Notes: generated by a model from the sequence alone, not told the origin. A stretch of DNA of 64,000 nucleotides from Bradyrhizobiaceae bacterium (GCA_003963145.1 RXJJ01000003.1:530667-594666), one strand, 5' to 3'; positions 1 through 8,726 are shown, numbered from the stretch's first letter. A program made the numbers and translations.

Positions 1-2
1 AG

Positions 3-278
3 GATAATACGCCTGTCATATCTTCTGCTGCGGCCGTCTCCTCGGCTCCCGCGCCCGCCGAACTTGTCAATAACGCGCAGCCGCCGGTGTTCCGGTCCCG
101 CCCGGCCGATGAGATTGGCAGGGCGGCCAGCATTCCGGCGGTGATCCCGATCGTGCGCGCACCCGACGATCCGGGTGTTCCCGATTCCGCGCCGGAAGAT
201 GATTTCACCGATCCGGACCGGGAGGGGGTCGCCCAGCCCGGCGGCTTAAAGGGATTTTTGGCGCGGCTGGTGGGCTGA
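3..278 (+). CDS. C-terminal part of an unrecognised protein (cut by window start)
   Basis: The frame is open from the first bases of the window and stops at 276-278, so only the last 91 residues are visible. The stretch is rich in Pro, Ala and Asp, looks disordered, and ends in a short hydrophobic tail (GFLARLVG). A GTG at 87 could be read as a start, but the uninterrupted frame upstream argues that the gene begins outside the window. No family is recognised. It lies about 100 bp upstream of the tRNA-Thr gene and is chromosomal, outside the islands. Confidence 0.55.
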   Translation, partial: DNTPVISSAAAVSSAPAPAELVNNAQPPVFRSRPADEIGRAASIPAVIPIVRAPDDPGVPDSAPEDDFTDPDREGVAQPGGLKGFLARLVG

Positions 279-380
279 ACCTAGGCTTTTTGGTCCGGGC
301 ATCCCGGCCAATCTTGCAAAATCGGCGTCCGGCCGATAACAGGGTGCAATGTTGTACGGGCCGCTGGCCCGGCAAGGTTC

Positions 381-456
381 GCCGCAATAGCTCAGTTGGT
401 AGAGCACGTCATTCGTAATGACGGGGTCACAGGTTCGAGTCCTGTTTGCGGCACCA
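381..456 (+). tRNA. tRNA-Thr (anticodon CGT)
   Basis: A cloverleaf can be folded: acceptor GCCGCAA (381-387) pairs with TTGCGGC (446-452), discriminator A453 and encoded CCA 454-456. The anticodon loop TTCGTAA gives anticodon CGT (reads ACG, Thr). The T arm contains GGTTCGAGTCC. The 3' half from 412 recurs twice downstream and is the attachment site of two islands. The gene is still complete because each integration restores its 3' end. Confidence 0.96.
412..456 (+). repeat. att copy 1 (attL, inside tRNA-Thr)
   Basis: This 45-bp segment runs from the anticodon loop to the CCA end of tRNA-Thr and recurs at 12354-12398 and 22013-22057 in the same orientation. Tyrosine integrases commonly use the 3' part of tRNA genes, so this is the left border of the island array. 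Confidence 0.92.
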
Positions 457-704
457 ATTTTTCCGGCTCTGCAAGGCGGCCAGAACGGTATTGTGCTGTA
501 CTTCAGCGAATTCCAGAGACTACCAGAAGTTCTCCGGCTGGTTCCTCCAGCCCGAATGTCGGGGCTTCGGTTACAGCGTGGTTACACTGGCGACACTGAC
601 TGATTATAGAATGGACCAAGTATCATCAGTTAAGCCGAGCAGAGCTCCCCATCAACTGGACACGTTCAAACATAAACGCTGGTTTATGTTTGCCTGAGGA
701 TCGA
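457..704. other. Non-coding stretch at left end of island A
   Basis: The 248 bases between the tRNA CCA end and the stop codon of the ATPase/TOPRIM gene hold no credible gene. Short frames here run into the tRNA and have no ribosome binding site. Integrase arm sites might lie here but none was identified. Confidence 0.5.
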
Positions 705-2753
705 TTACGGGACGATAAAATCTTGTAAAATCCCCTTTACAGCCTGCCACGTTTCCGACGTGGTATCTCGCATGCGCTGCGTAATTTTAGCTTTAAATGC
801 CGCTTCGGACATCTTCATCTTAGCTGCTTTATGCAGATCGGAAATGAGCCTTTTGCCGTCGCACAAGTCTCGCCACTTGACCTCCCAAAGCTGTTGAAGC
901 TCTTCTTTCTTCATACTGCATTGGGTCGCGAATGACTGGCTCCAAGTTTCCCACTCTACATCGGGCATAGAATTCCGTGACTTGGTCATCCGTCCAAAAA
1001 GGGAGCCAGTAATTTCCTTTATATCGCCCTTTAGATCCTCTCGATGGATCGATGGAGTTTCGTACTTCCGAGATTCGTAAATGTCTTTGGCAACGAGGGA
1101 ATCAAGTTGCTGGTAAGCCAGCTCCCTCATCATTCGTTGAACTTCACCTTCGCTTTCGATTGGCGAGTGAGTATTCTCGGGATCTTTTAATATCTCCGCA
1201 ATTACATCAACATCAATCATATAATTTTCGACACATCGTCGTTGCCATTGATGAATTCTGACCGATTTCGAACTTGATAAATTGGTTGGCGCTCCGTCAT
1301 GATCAAAAATAAAATAAATGGGAGGCACTTTCTTCTCACCATTTTCGATTGACTGAATTTCGGTAATAGATCGCTCAATCTCTCGGCGTCCTCCCGTATC
1401 CTTTATGATGTAGCGCTTAAATATCTCCGGAAAGCCATTTTGAAGAAACGAGACGTCAGATTCTCCTTCCACGAAAACGGTGCCCTCGTACATCAAACTC
1501 TCAGTTACAGATGATCCCAGCCTCTGCAATGCATCGGCATGTTCGTCATAGGCGCTTTTGCCGACACGGGTGATGTTGGAGCTAGACTTCAAATGAAGAA
1601 GGTTACAGTTTTCATTTGAGAAGGCACTGGATAGAATTTCGGGAGAATGCGTACACATAATAAACTGGATGTCTCTCGGAGCTGAGTATTGCTCTATCAT
1701 GAACGATAGTACGTCCCGACTTACGGCGGGATTTAAGTGAAGTTCCGGTTCATCGAATAGGGCGATGCCTCCTTTCGCCACGGACCGAGCAACCAACAGA
1801 AATGTGAGAGCAATATTTTTCTCACCACTGCTAAGGCTATCGATTTCGATAAGTCTCCCTGTCAGCACTTCTTCAGTTACGACAGATAGAAGACCTAGCT
1901 CATTTATGTTTATTGCTTTGATTGTGCGACCACGGAGCAGACCCGAGAAGATCTTTTGAAAATCTTCATGAATGGTGGTGCGATCCTTCTCTTCGATAAC
2001 CAAGGAATTAATAATTAGATTTTTCAATCGGAGGTACTTGGTTTGCGGCTGAGAATTGTGAGACTCAAGTTGTTGCTGGGCGTCTGGGCCTCCGAGCTGA
2101 AGATTTACTTCGCCCATGGGCAACGCTCGATCAGCGGGAAAATAAGAAAAGAGCGAGAGTGATGGTGGTAAGCGTTGGTCCAAGAAGCCTATCAACGGTG
2201 CATTGATCGGATTGGGCGAGTTGATTTGTCCTGTGGCAGGATCAAGCGTTATCCCGACAAGCAACATTTTGTCGCGTTCTAGTGGTGTGAATGTTTGCTC
2301 AAGTTGAGCGGAGATAGAAGCGATGGCACCTCTTCCCTGCGGTGAATCAAAATACTGAATCAATGCGGCAGGATTGACGAAACCTTGCCCCAATTGAGCC
2401 GTCGCAATGTTGCGAACGATTTCCGGAGACGAAGCTCGAAGTGTAAGGATCTCTTCGTCGGTCAACGTAAATGAACATCGAATTTCGATTAGTCGAGAAA
2501 GATCCCGAGCTAAACTATTTAAAAAAATACGTTGTGGAAAATGGGGAGATGCAGCGCCAAGAGAAATTAGTACTTGTTGCACCTCATGTTGGGTACGCGG
2601 CGCACTTAGTGCCTTCAATAAACGTGCAGCTTGTAGAATCGTCGTCTTTCCAACGCCGTTAGGGCCAACAATCACGTTCACCCTCGGTCCGAGATCAAAA
2701 CTTATATCTTCCAGAGCTCTGAAATTTTTAATCGTGATATGAGAGATGTGCAT
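705..2753 (-). CDS. ABC-type ATPase fused to TOPRIM domain (OLD-family or fused PARIS-like defence protein)
   Basis: The 682-residue protein has an SMC/ABC-like ATPase: Walker A GPNGVGKT at residues 30-37, signature LSSGEK at about 306-311, Walker B ALFDEPELHL at about 330-339 and H-loop THSPE at about 367. A TOPRIM-type nuclease region follows with VEGESD at about 427-432 and FDHDG at about 482-486, then an RRCVENYMID segment of the kind seen in DUF4435 proteins. This order is known for class 1 OLD nucleases and for single-chain versions of the PARIS system (AriA ATPase plus AriB TOPRIM). The gene is complete, stands alone as the first cargo gene of island A, and has AT-rich codon use. The ATPase/TOPRIM reading is solid; which defence family it belongs to is inference. 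Confidence 0.85.
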   Translation of the reverse strand: MHISHITIKNFRALEDISFDLGPRVNVIVGPNGVGKTTILQAARLLKALSAPRTQHEVQQVLISLGAASPHFPQRIFLNSLARDLSRLIEIRCSFTLTDEEILTLRASSPEIVRNIATAQLGQGFVNPAALIQYFDSPQGRGAIASISAQLEQTFTPLERDKMLLVGITLDPATGQINSPNPINAPLIGFLDQRLPPSLSLFSYFPADRALPMGEVNLQLGGPDAQQQLESHNSQPQTKYLRLKNLIINSLVIEEKDRTTIHEDFQKIFSGLLRGRTIKAININELGLLSVVTEEVLTGRLIEIDSLSSGEKNIALTFLLVARSVAKGGIALFDEPELHLNPAVSRDVLSFMIEQYSAPRDIQFIMCTHSPEILSSAFSNENCNLLHLKSSSNITRVGKSAYDEHADALQRLGSSVTESLMYEGTVFVEGESDVSFLQNGFPEIFKRYIIKDTGGRREIERSITEIQSIENGEKKVPPIYFIFDHDGAPTNLSSSKSVRIHQWQRRCVENYMIDVDVIAEILKDPENTHSPIESEGEVQRMMRELAYQQLDSLVAKDIYESRKYETPSIHREDLKGDIKEITGSLFGRMTKSRNSMPDVEWETWSQSFATQCSMKKEELQQLWEVKWRDLCDGKRLISDLHKAAKMKMSEAAFKAKITQRMRDTTSETWQAVKGILQDFIVP

Positions 2754-2859
2754 AAAGACCGCCTATCGATTCATTAGAAAATATTTAGAGACGACTATTT
2801 AATTAGCGAAGTCGATTTTAGTCGTTGTGCTTTTCGATAATCTGGCCGACTCGGCTTTG

Positions 2860-3486
2860 ATGGAAAGCTATATTGCATACTACCGCGTATCAACTGAGAA
2901 GCAGGGCCGATCCGGCTTGGGGCTTGCTGCACAACAGCGAAAAATCGCTGAGTTTATCAACGATAAAAATACCCTTCTGGCAGAATACTGCGATATTCAG
3001 TCTGGCAGAGACGATGATCGAACCCAGCTTCACAAAGCACTCGCGATGGCCAGGCGCGAGCACGCTAAGCTGATCATTGCACGTCTCGATCGCTTCTCCC
3101 GCCGCGTCAGTTTCATCGCTCAGATCATGGAGCAAGGAATCGGCCTAGTCTGCGCTGAGATGCCAAATGCATCAGATTTTCAGCTGCATATTTTTGCTGC
3201 GCTTGCTCAAGAAGAGCGTCGCTTAATATCGGAGCGAACTAAAGCAGCGTTGGCTGAGGCAAAACGCCGGGGAAAAACTCTCGGGGCAAATGGCAAGTTT
3301 CTCGCTGTCGAGAATTGTCGGCGTGCCGACGAGTTTGCGAAAACTTTTAAGCTGGCACTCCCTGCGAACTATTTCACAATGTCATATAGTCAGATCGCCC
3401 GCCGTCTAAATGGCGACGGGCTGACTACGTTTCGAGGTCGGCGGTTCTATGCTCAGACCGTCAAGAATTATTTGAAGAGATTATAG
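2860..3486 (+). CDS. Serine recombinase (resolvase family)
   Basis: The N-terminal resolvase domain begins AYYRVSTEKQG, whose Ser is the expected nucleophile. The LIIARLDRFSRR block and the EERRLISERTKAAL segment (E helix) are also typical. A short C-terminal region (SQIARRLNGDG) fits a helix-turn-helix. About 208 residues is the size of small DNA resolvases. I chose ATG 2860 because it directly precedes the conserved domain; an in-frame ATG at 2827 would add 11 residues with no family support. It is divergent from the ATPase/TOPRIM gene across about 100 bp, and could be a cargo-shuffling enzyme or a passenger. Confidence 0.88.
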   Translation: MESYIAYYRVSTEKQGRSGLGLAAQQRKIAEFINDKNTLLAEYCDIQSGRDDDRTQLHKALAMARREHAKLIIARLDRFSRRVSFIAQIMEQGIGLVCAEMPNASDFQLHIFAALAQEERRLISERTKAALAEAKRRGKTLGANGKFLAVENCRRADEFAKTFKLALPANYFTMSYSQIARRLNGDGLTTFRGRRFYAQTVKNYLKRL

Positions 3487-3552
3487 GCCATTCAACATTC
3501 TTATTTGAAAAATCGGTTGCGATGCATCGAACCGTACTTTGAGGGTCCAACA

Positions 3553-4293
3553 GTGTCCGAAATTTATGAAGAGCGAATAGTTGTATACATCGACATTCTG
3601 GGTTGGTCGCAAGCCTGCTTGCACGACCAGGAAGTCCGGCTAGTGAATGCCGTGAAGCTCATTCACGACACTGCAAAGGATTACAGCGCGTTTACCAAGG
3701 AAAGGATCGGTGAACTAACGAAAAGAATTGGTGGGCAAAAAAATGTTCTTTACGAAACAATTCAGGTTGGAGCATTTTCGGATAACATAATTATTTCAAT
3801 GCCTGTCGCGCATGGCTTTAGAGCCCTTCAGTCCGCCGGAAATATTGTCATTGGATTGTTACAACAAGGCTTCCTTACCAGAGGCGGCGTCGCAGTCGGT
3901 AAGCTACATCATCGAGACAATATTGTTTTCGGGCCTGCGCTTATCAAGGCAGTCGAAATCGAAAAGCAGGCCTATTTCCCCCGCGTCATCTGCGATGACG
4001 CAGTTGTTCAACTTTTGCAGGGTCAAGAGGACAATGTCGTAGAATATGTTCTAACCGACGCGTTTGGTCGAAAAATTGTGAACCCATTCGTTCCGGTTGC
4101 GAAATTGCAAGGTCAAACAATCCGTGAATTTCACAACGAGGTTTGGCACATCCCTGAAATTGAGGCATTGATCGAAAAACGAACGATCCAACTAACTTCC
4201 GAAGGCAATAGTCGTCATTCCGAAAAATGGCGATACATGCGTACAACGCTTACATCAATGTTGAAGGTACTTGATGAGCCCGGTCGTTTCTAG
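3553..4293 (+). CDS. Nucleotide-cyclase-like protein (class III cyclase fold), function unknown
   Basis: The protein (246 residues from GTG 3553) has an order of motifs resembling class III nucleotide cyclases: VVYIDILGW with D14, AFSDNIII with D77, and RGGVAVGKLHH at about 110-120. This matches the two metal-binding aspartates and the strand after them in class III enzymes, though the D-to-D spacing (63) is longer than the classic one. A later FPRVICDDAV block is also conserved-looking. GTG 3553 has GAGGG eight bases upstream; a TTG at 3505 would add an unrelated tail. In Pycsar defence, a cyclase of this superfamily pairs with an effector gene. Here the downstream gene has no visible membrane or TIR segment. 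Cyclase activity is inference. Confidence 0.6.
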   Translation: MSEIYEERIVVYIDILGWSQACLHDQEVRLVNAVKLIHDTAKDYSAFTKERIGELTKRIGGQKNVLYETIQVGAFSDNIIISMPVAHGFRALQSAGNIVIGLLQQGFLTRGGVAVGKLHHRDNIVFGPALIKAVEIEKQAYFPRVICDDAVVQLLQGQEDNVVEYVLTDAFGRKIVNPFVPVAKLQGQTIREFHNEVWHIPEIEALIEKRTIQLTSEGNSRHSEKWRYMRTTLTSMLKVLDEPGRF

Positions 4294-4342
4294 CTTAGAA
4301 GCGAAGAAAATAAGGGTCGTCAGCACGAGATAGAGTTCAACC

Positions 4343-5548
4343 TTGTGCCTGGAGCCAGAAAACTTGCAAACTGACCCCGACCATATCGAAGGAATAAGTA
4401 TACCCGAGGACGGATTTTCCTTTTCACCACCGCTTTATGCTTTTCATCTTACGGGCGGCCTACAGCTATTGATCGGCGATAATCGACTCGCAATTCTTCT
4501 GTCACCGGCAGGTCCACGCACGATGATTTTCTTTAGTCCTTTGCCAGGCTCCTCAGTGGCGAGGCTTTTGGATGAGCAAGAAGGCGTTCGCCAAATAGGA
4601 CGTAATTATTTCGCGCAAGCGTGTGAGTTAGAAGAGTCGGTAACCGCAAATTTTTTTATCAATGCTGTCTCAGAAACCAACGGTTGTCTGGCGGAACATC
4701 AGTTCCATAAATGGGATGGCATCGCCAACGCACTTCGATCCGATGGGCGAACATCCGATATTCTATTCGCCTCGCGGGTTGCCGCGCAAATCCGCATTTG
4801 TCGCTTCCGTCTTGAACGGCTTTCGGTGGCGTATCGTACAGTTCTGATAAATGCCGGTGGTTTAGCCTCATCACAGACAAATGTACGCTTTCGAGCAGAC
4901 AAATTTGCACAATACATTGGCAGCGAGTTTCGTTCTATCTTGAACGAAATGTATGGATTGAGAGATGCATTGTTATCCGCAGCTCATCGATTGATGTTTC
5001 GACGAGACGATCCATTCACAATTAAAAAAATTAAGGCGCTCTGTTCGATTGGAGATACCGAAGCTTCTCGACTTATCTTCGATTCAATGTTTGCCGATGA
5101 ACCTATCGGCATCATTTACAAAATGTCGCTGTATCGAATTGTGGCTTTGCATTGTACGGGCTCGACAAACCCAATCTTGGGTGACCTATATCAAGTCCGA
5201 ATTTCAAGGGGGCCGCTGGGCGAGTTACCATTCCTAGTATATCCCCTCTACGATGATATCCAGACAATGCGGGCGATTGAGCGTGGTTCAACGATTGAAC
5301 GGTCGAATCAAGAAGAGGCTAAACGCTTCCTTGGGCTGACCTCTCATCAGGACGGATTGGAGTTTGCTCTTGATAGTTTCGTATGCTTGCTGCGAATTGC
5401 CGAATTAGTATCCAATGCGATTGGCGTGGTGTCGATCCCATTTAAAATAACCGACAATGAAATAATTGAGGCGACCTTTACGGACAGCAATGGATCGATC
5501 ACGCGTATCCGTCGAAATTCTGAGAGCGGTAAATTGGAGGAGTATTAA
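4343..5548 (+). CDS. Unrecognised 401-residue protein downstream of the cyclase-like gene
   Basis: The predicted soluble protein has no transmembrane segment, signal peptide or motif I can assign. It starts about 50 bp after the cyclase-like gene on the same strand, so co-transcription is likely. The start is uncertain: the TTG at 4343 has only a weak purine-rich stretch upstream, and in-frame TTG 4364 is another choice. Codon use is AT-rich like its neighbours, matching horizontal origin. Its last bases overlap the 3' end of the broken gene on the opposite strand. As the partner of a possible cyclase, it is a candidate effector or sensor, but nothing in its sequence proves this. Confidence 0.6.
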   Translation: MCLEPENLQTDPDHIEGISIPEDGFSFSPPLYAFHLTGGLQLLIGDNRLAILLSPAGPRTMIFFSPLPGSSVARLLDEQEGVRQIGRNYFAQACELEESVTANFFINAVSETNGCLAEHQFHKWDGIANALRSDGRTSDILFASRVAAQIRICRFRLERLSVAYRTVLINAGGLASSQTNVRFRADKFAQYIGSEFRSILNEMYGLRDALLSAAHRLMFRRDDPFTIKKIKALCSIGDTEASRLIFDSMFADEPIGIIYKMSLYRIVALHCTGSTNPILGDLYQVRISRGPLGELPFLVYPLYDDIQTMRAIERGSTIERSNQEEAKRFLGLTSHQDGLEFALDSFVCLLRIAELVSNAIGVVSIPFKITDNEIIEATFTDSNGSITRIRRNSESGKLEEY

Positions 5549-6257
5549 TTGGCTGGCTGATACGCAACTGATTTTGTCTCTCGGCCAGGACCTCAGCAAT
5601 TCGATCTAAAAAAGGTTTCATCCGCCAATATCCCGTGCGAGCTTGTTCGACTTCAACTTCGATCTGACGCTCAGCCTCCGCTTCCAAATGAGCGAGATTT
5701 CTCAGCTCATAGGTCCTCTGTCGCCGGAGTAAGCCGGGTCGATTAAGCCGATCCTCACGGCGCAATCTACCTTATCGCGAAATGGAATTGTGCTTCGCTG
5801 GGTTTTTGTATCTTTATAAACACAAGTGAAAAGTTGTTCGCCTCCGAAGGTTATTGCGGTGAGATTGCCAAGAGCGGAGACAGGCTTGTAAGCCTTGTGC
5901 GTCTGAAGTTTGATCACTTCGGGGTCGTTTTTGTATTCGGTCCACAAAAGATAGGCGACAACCGCTTCATAGATCGATGCATATTGAATGATCTGAAATT
6001 TTACGAAAGGGTGCTCAAGACCGAAGCGCTTCCAATAGCTTCGCAACGTATCGAGCTGCGAAGAAGGCACGTCCTAAGGTTTTCCGTAATGGTTCGTCGT
6101 TCATGAAATGAAATTGATCGACATGCCAATTGAGATCGCCCGGCAAATCGCGCGTACAATAAGCTAAAATCTGATCTCTCAGGGAATCATCTAAAGGCAT
6201 TATTTGGAATTCCATTCTGAAAAGCGACGAAGCGTTTATTAAGTCGGATAATCTCAT
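5499..6257 (-). pseudogene. Frameshifted gene with RN..H motif (possible HEPN-like protein)
   Basis: Three overlapping minus-strand reading frames join into one plausible protein. The first part (6257 down to about 6015) ends in FFAARYVAKLLEALRS, the second (6070 down to about 5702) carries VKFQIIQYASIYEAVVAYLL, and the third (5765 down to 5499) carries TYELRNLAHLEAEAE. Frame changes near 6025-6050 and 5710-5745 break the frame twice. The RNLAH stretch after a helical region recalls the R-x4-6-H site of HEPN ribonucleases, but the spacing is one residue short, so that link is weak. It converges on the 401-residue unknown gene. Confidence 0.5.
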
Positions 6258-6355
6258 TCCATAACATTGGATATGCGTGAATTTTTGGATGCTAGGAAAG
6301 GTATGAATTCAATGCTTAGATGCCCCTAGATTTCTAAATGAATTGGAGATGCGGG

Positions 6356-6580
6356 ATGGCGTTTTATGTATTCCACGCAACACCGCATCGACGGGCGCGC
6401 GTTCACGATGGAGGTTGTATCCATTGTCGTGAAGGTAAAGGTCAAGAAAACCAAGATAAAACCGGGTCCGGCGCGACAGGTTGGAGTGGCCCGTTCGCAA
6501 CATTATCCGCCGCCGAATCGTTCATGAGAAAATTGAATTTTCGCGACGCTCAGCACTGCAAGACTTGCCTAGGAAGCTGA
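6356..6580 (+). CDS. Small cysteine-containing protein of unknown function
   Basis: The 74-residue protein begins MAFYVFHATPH and contains CIHCREGKGQ, a GWSGPFAT segment and a C-terminal CKTC, so two CxxC pairs could bind zinc. I recall similar small rhizobial proteins with a WxGPF core and terminal Cys pair, so I take it as real, but no function is known to me. ATG 6356 was chosen over ATG 6338 because GGAG precedes it and the conserved-looking part starts there. Confidence 0.55.
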   Translation: MAFYVFHATPHRRARVHDGGCIHCREGKGQENQDKTGSGATGWSGPFATLSAAESFMRKLNFRDAQHCKTCLGS

Positions 6581-6593
6581 AAACGGGGGCCAG

Positions 6594-6821
6594 TTAAAGT
6601 CGTTCAATTAGTGGGCCGGGTCTAAAGCCAATCGCTTCTGCGAGCTCCATAAACTCAACGACGTCAATTCGCCGTTCACCGCTCTCAATATTTGCGATTA
6701 TTGACTGGTATCGACGCATCTTTTTGGCGACGTCCGCCTGGGTTAGGCCCGCCGCTTTTCGCTCCGCAATAATCAACGCAACCAACTTCTTTTGCCGTGC
6801 TGATCGTAGGGTCCGCGACAT
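6594..6821 (-). CDS. XRE-family helix-turn-helix regulator
   Basis: A short DNA-binding protein with a Cro/CI-type HTH: LTQADVAKKMRRYQSIIANIESGERRI matches the family helix pattern (helix 2 TQADVAKK, recognition helix QSIIANIE). The start is ambiguous: ATG 6821 gives about 75 residues, the usual size, while an upstream GTG at 6851 would add ten. It is divergent from the lipoprotein gene and could control the element or the cargo. Confidence 0.82.
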   Translation of the reverse strand: MSRTLRSARQKKLVALIIAERKAAGLTQADVAKKMRRYQSIIANIESGERRIDVVEFMELAEAIGFRPGPLIERL

Positions 6822-6907
6822 CGGTCTGCCCAAGACAAGGGGCATCACCAATAATCAGAATTGTCGATTATCTAAAAATCTGATAAAATGGGTATTTGGG
6901 GGCTAGG

Positions 6908-7297
6908 ATGTTCAAATATCTAATTACAACCGTTGCAGCAACGATCTGGCTTGCGGCGTCGGCGCTCCTCTCGGGATGCGCAAACCACCCGTTGGATTGT
7001 TCTCTTGGGATCGCTCACGGGGATTGTTTGCCCGGCACGGCAGGATATCAAGCAACCGCTGCGCGACAGAGCGCCGATGATGAGCAATGCCGTTCGTACG
7101 GTCTGCGTTTTGGGACACCGGAATACGCAAATTGCCGCCAAAACGCGGACGCTCAGCGCAGTGCTCGGGACGTGGCGCTTGCCGGGGCGTTAATTGCTAA
7201 ACCCAATCAATCAGCGCAACCCACCTATCAGATGCCATTGCCCAGGCAGACGGATTGTACAACGACTGGTCAATACACTACCTGCCAAACGCGGTGA
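6908..7297 (+). CDS. Small predicted lipoprotein
   Basis: A signal sequence (MFKYLITTVAATIWLAAS) leads into the lipobox LLSGC, so lipidation of that Cys and membrane anchoring are expected. The mature part has paired cysteines and the segment YGLRFGTPEYANC, which resembles small uncharacterised rhizobial lipoproteins (CxxYG..PGT..YA.C type). ATG 6908 fits the signal peptide; the in-frame TTG at 6896 does not. The stop lies just before the convergent integrase gene end. Role unknown. Confidence 0.7.
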   Translation: MFKYLITTVAATIWLAASALLSGCANHPLDCSLGIAHGDCLPGTAGYQATAARQSADDEQCRSYGLRFGTPEYANCRQNADAQRSARDVALAGALIAKPNQSAQPTYQMPLPRQTDCTTTGQYTTCQTR

Positions 7298-7313
7298 GTC
7301 CCTGGATCGACTA

Positions 7314-8546
7314 TTAGGTGAAAGCCCGCTCAAGAGCTGCCACCGCACTTTCGCCGCCACGCACCGCTTGCGTGTAATGACCAAGTGTCACGTTGGCATT
7401 CGCGTGACCGGCAATCTTGGCGACAAGTCCGACTTCAATTCCCTGGGCTTGCAATGTCGATATAAAGGAATGCCGCGCGCTATGAGGGGTCACGATCGGC
7501 AGATTTAGCCGCTTCAATGTTGTGACCCAAAAACGCCGCCGAAAATTCCAGTAGAGTAAGGGCCCACCCCCGCCAAGCCGAGGCAATGGCCATTGCTGGG
7601 GCGTGCCGAGCCCTGGAAACACCCTGTGAAGTTCGCCGTTCCGCCGAGGGCACGCAACTCGCCATTTGAGCAATAAACCACGGAGAAGCTTCCCCATCGG
7701 CACTTCGCGGGTACCGGCAGCTGTTTTGGTCAGGTTGGTAATCGTGCCGTCTCGTTCTTGCATGCGGCAGATACGCAAGACATTCGCTTCAAAATCGACA
7801 TCCTCCCATAGAAGCCCAAGTTGTTCGCTGGGCCGCGTTCCCGCCAAAAATGGGAAAGCGACATACAGCCCGCGCTCTTGGTCCTCGTCGGCGTTCTTCA
7901 CCACTAATGAGATTTGGTCGGTGGACAAAAGAGACTTTTTCACTTTCGGCTTCCCGCGACCAAGATTTTTCGGCATTGCCGGGGGCCGAATATTCAAATC
8001 CTCAGCGGCCATCGCCAGAACGCTGGCTAAAAACATTTTGGCCCGGTTAGCGGAGTAATTACCAACGTGGACGGTCAGTGTTTTGTGCCACGCCCGAATT
8101 TCACCTGTGGTCAAATCTTGCACACGAACGTTTCCCAAAAGAGGAAGCATCTTGCATCCGATGGGCTTGTATCCGGTCTTTGTATGCTCTGCTCGCTCGA
8201 GCGGACTGCCGACGAGAAGGGGTCCAACGATATTGGCCGCCGCTCGCCTATACCCATCAAGCGTCCCATCTTTGATTTCACCGGTACGGCTCTCGATCCA
8301 TCGCTCGACAATGTTGCCGATGGTGATGGTTCGGTTGACTGCCTCGGAGTAAGCACCGGTCTCGATCTGGGCGATGATCTGATTTCGCCGAGCCTGAGCG
8401 TCCTTTTGCTTCTCGAAGAATAGCTGGCGCCGCTGACCCGTTCTCGGTTCCCGATAGTTCAACACCCAACGGGTCTGCACCACGACGGTACCGTCCGTGA
8501 GCTTTCGGTTTCGGTCGCGCTTTGTGATGCTGGCTGACGTACCCAT
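7314..8546 (-). CDS. int: Tyrosine recombinase / phage-type integrase
   Basis: Full-length 410-residue integrase. The N-terminal half (about 70-175) fits a SAM-like core-binding domain; the catalytic domain shows R238 (GTRPSEQLG), HSARH with H355 and R358, H381 (AGHANAN) and the tyrosine nucleophile Y391 (GHYTQ). All residues of the RHRY set are present, so it should be active. It probably drives recombination between the tRNA-Thr 3'-end copies bounding island A, though it lies about 6.9 kb from one and 3.8 kb from the other. The iteron region lies upstream of its start. Confidence 0.95.
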   Translation of the reverse strand: MGTSASITKRDRNRKLTDGTVVVQTRWVLNYREPRTGQRRQLFFEKQKDAQARRNQIIAQIETGAYSEAVNRTITIGNIVERWIESRTGEIKDGTLDGYRRAAANIVGPLLVGSPLERAEHTKTGYKPIGCKMLPLLGNVRVQDLTTGEIRAWHKTLTVHVGNYSANRAKMFLASVLAMAAEDLNIRPPAMPKNLGRGKPKVKKSLLSTDQISLVVKNADEDQERGLYVAFPFLAGTRPSEQLGLLWEDVDFEANVLRICRMQERDGTITNLTKTAAGTREVPMGKLLRGLLLKWRVACPRRNGELHRVFPGLGTPQQWPLPRLGGGGPLLYWNFRRRFWVTTLKRLNLPIVTPHSARHSFISTLQAQGIEVGLVAKIAGHANANVTLGHYTQAVRGGESAVAALERAFT

Positions 8547-8726
8547 GTAGCTTCCTGCTGTTCAAACGAAGGAGAAAAACTCTCTCCGCCTTCGCCCGCA
8601 ATTATTCCGAGATTGTCCGGTGTTCCCTCTGCAACCGACGATGTAACCGAAATACCAAAAGGTCCCGTCAACGCCCGTCCGACGGTCATTCGCTCCATCC
8701 CCATTTATGATGGGGTCACCCCGTGA

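Noticed and set aside
396..599. Short plus-strand frames across the tRNA-Thr gene
   Set aside because: They read through the tRNA and have no ribosome binding site or family match.
7194..8423. Plus-strand frames of 104-130 residues opposite the integrase gene
   Set aside because: They overlie a complete RHRY-type integrase on the other strand and look like codon shadows.
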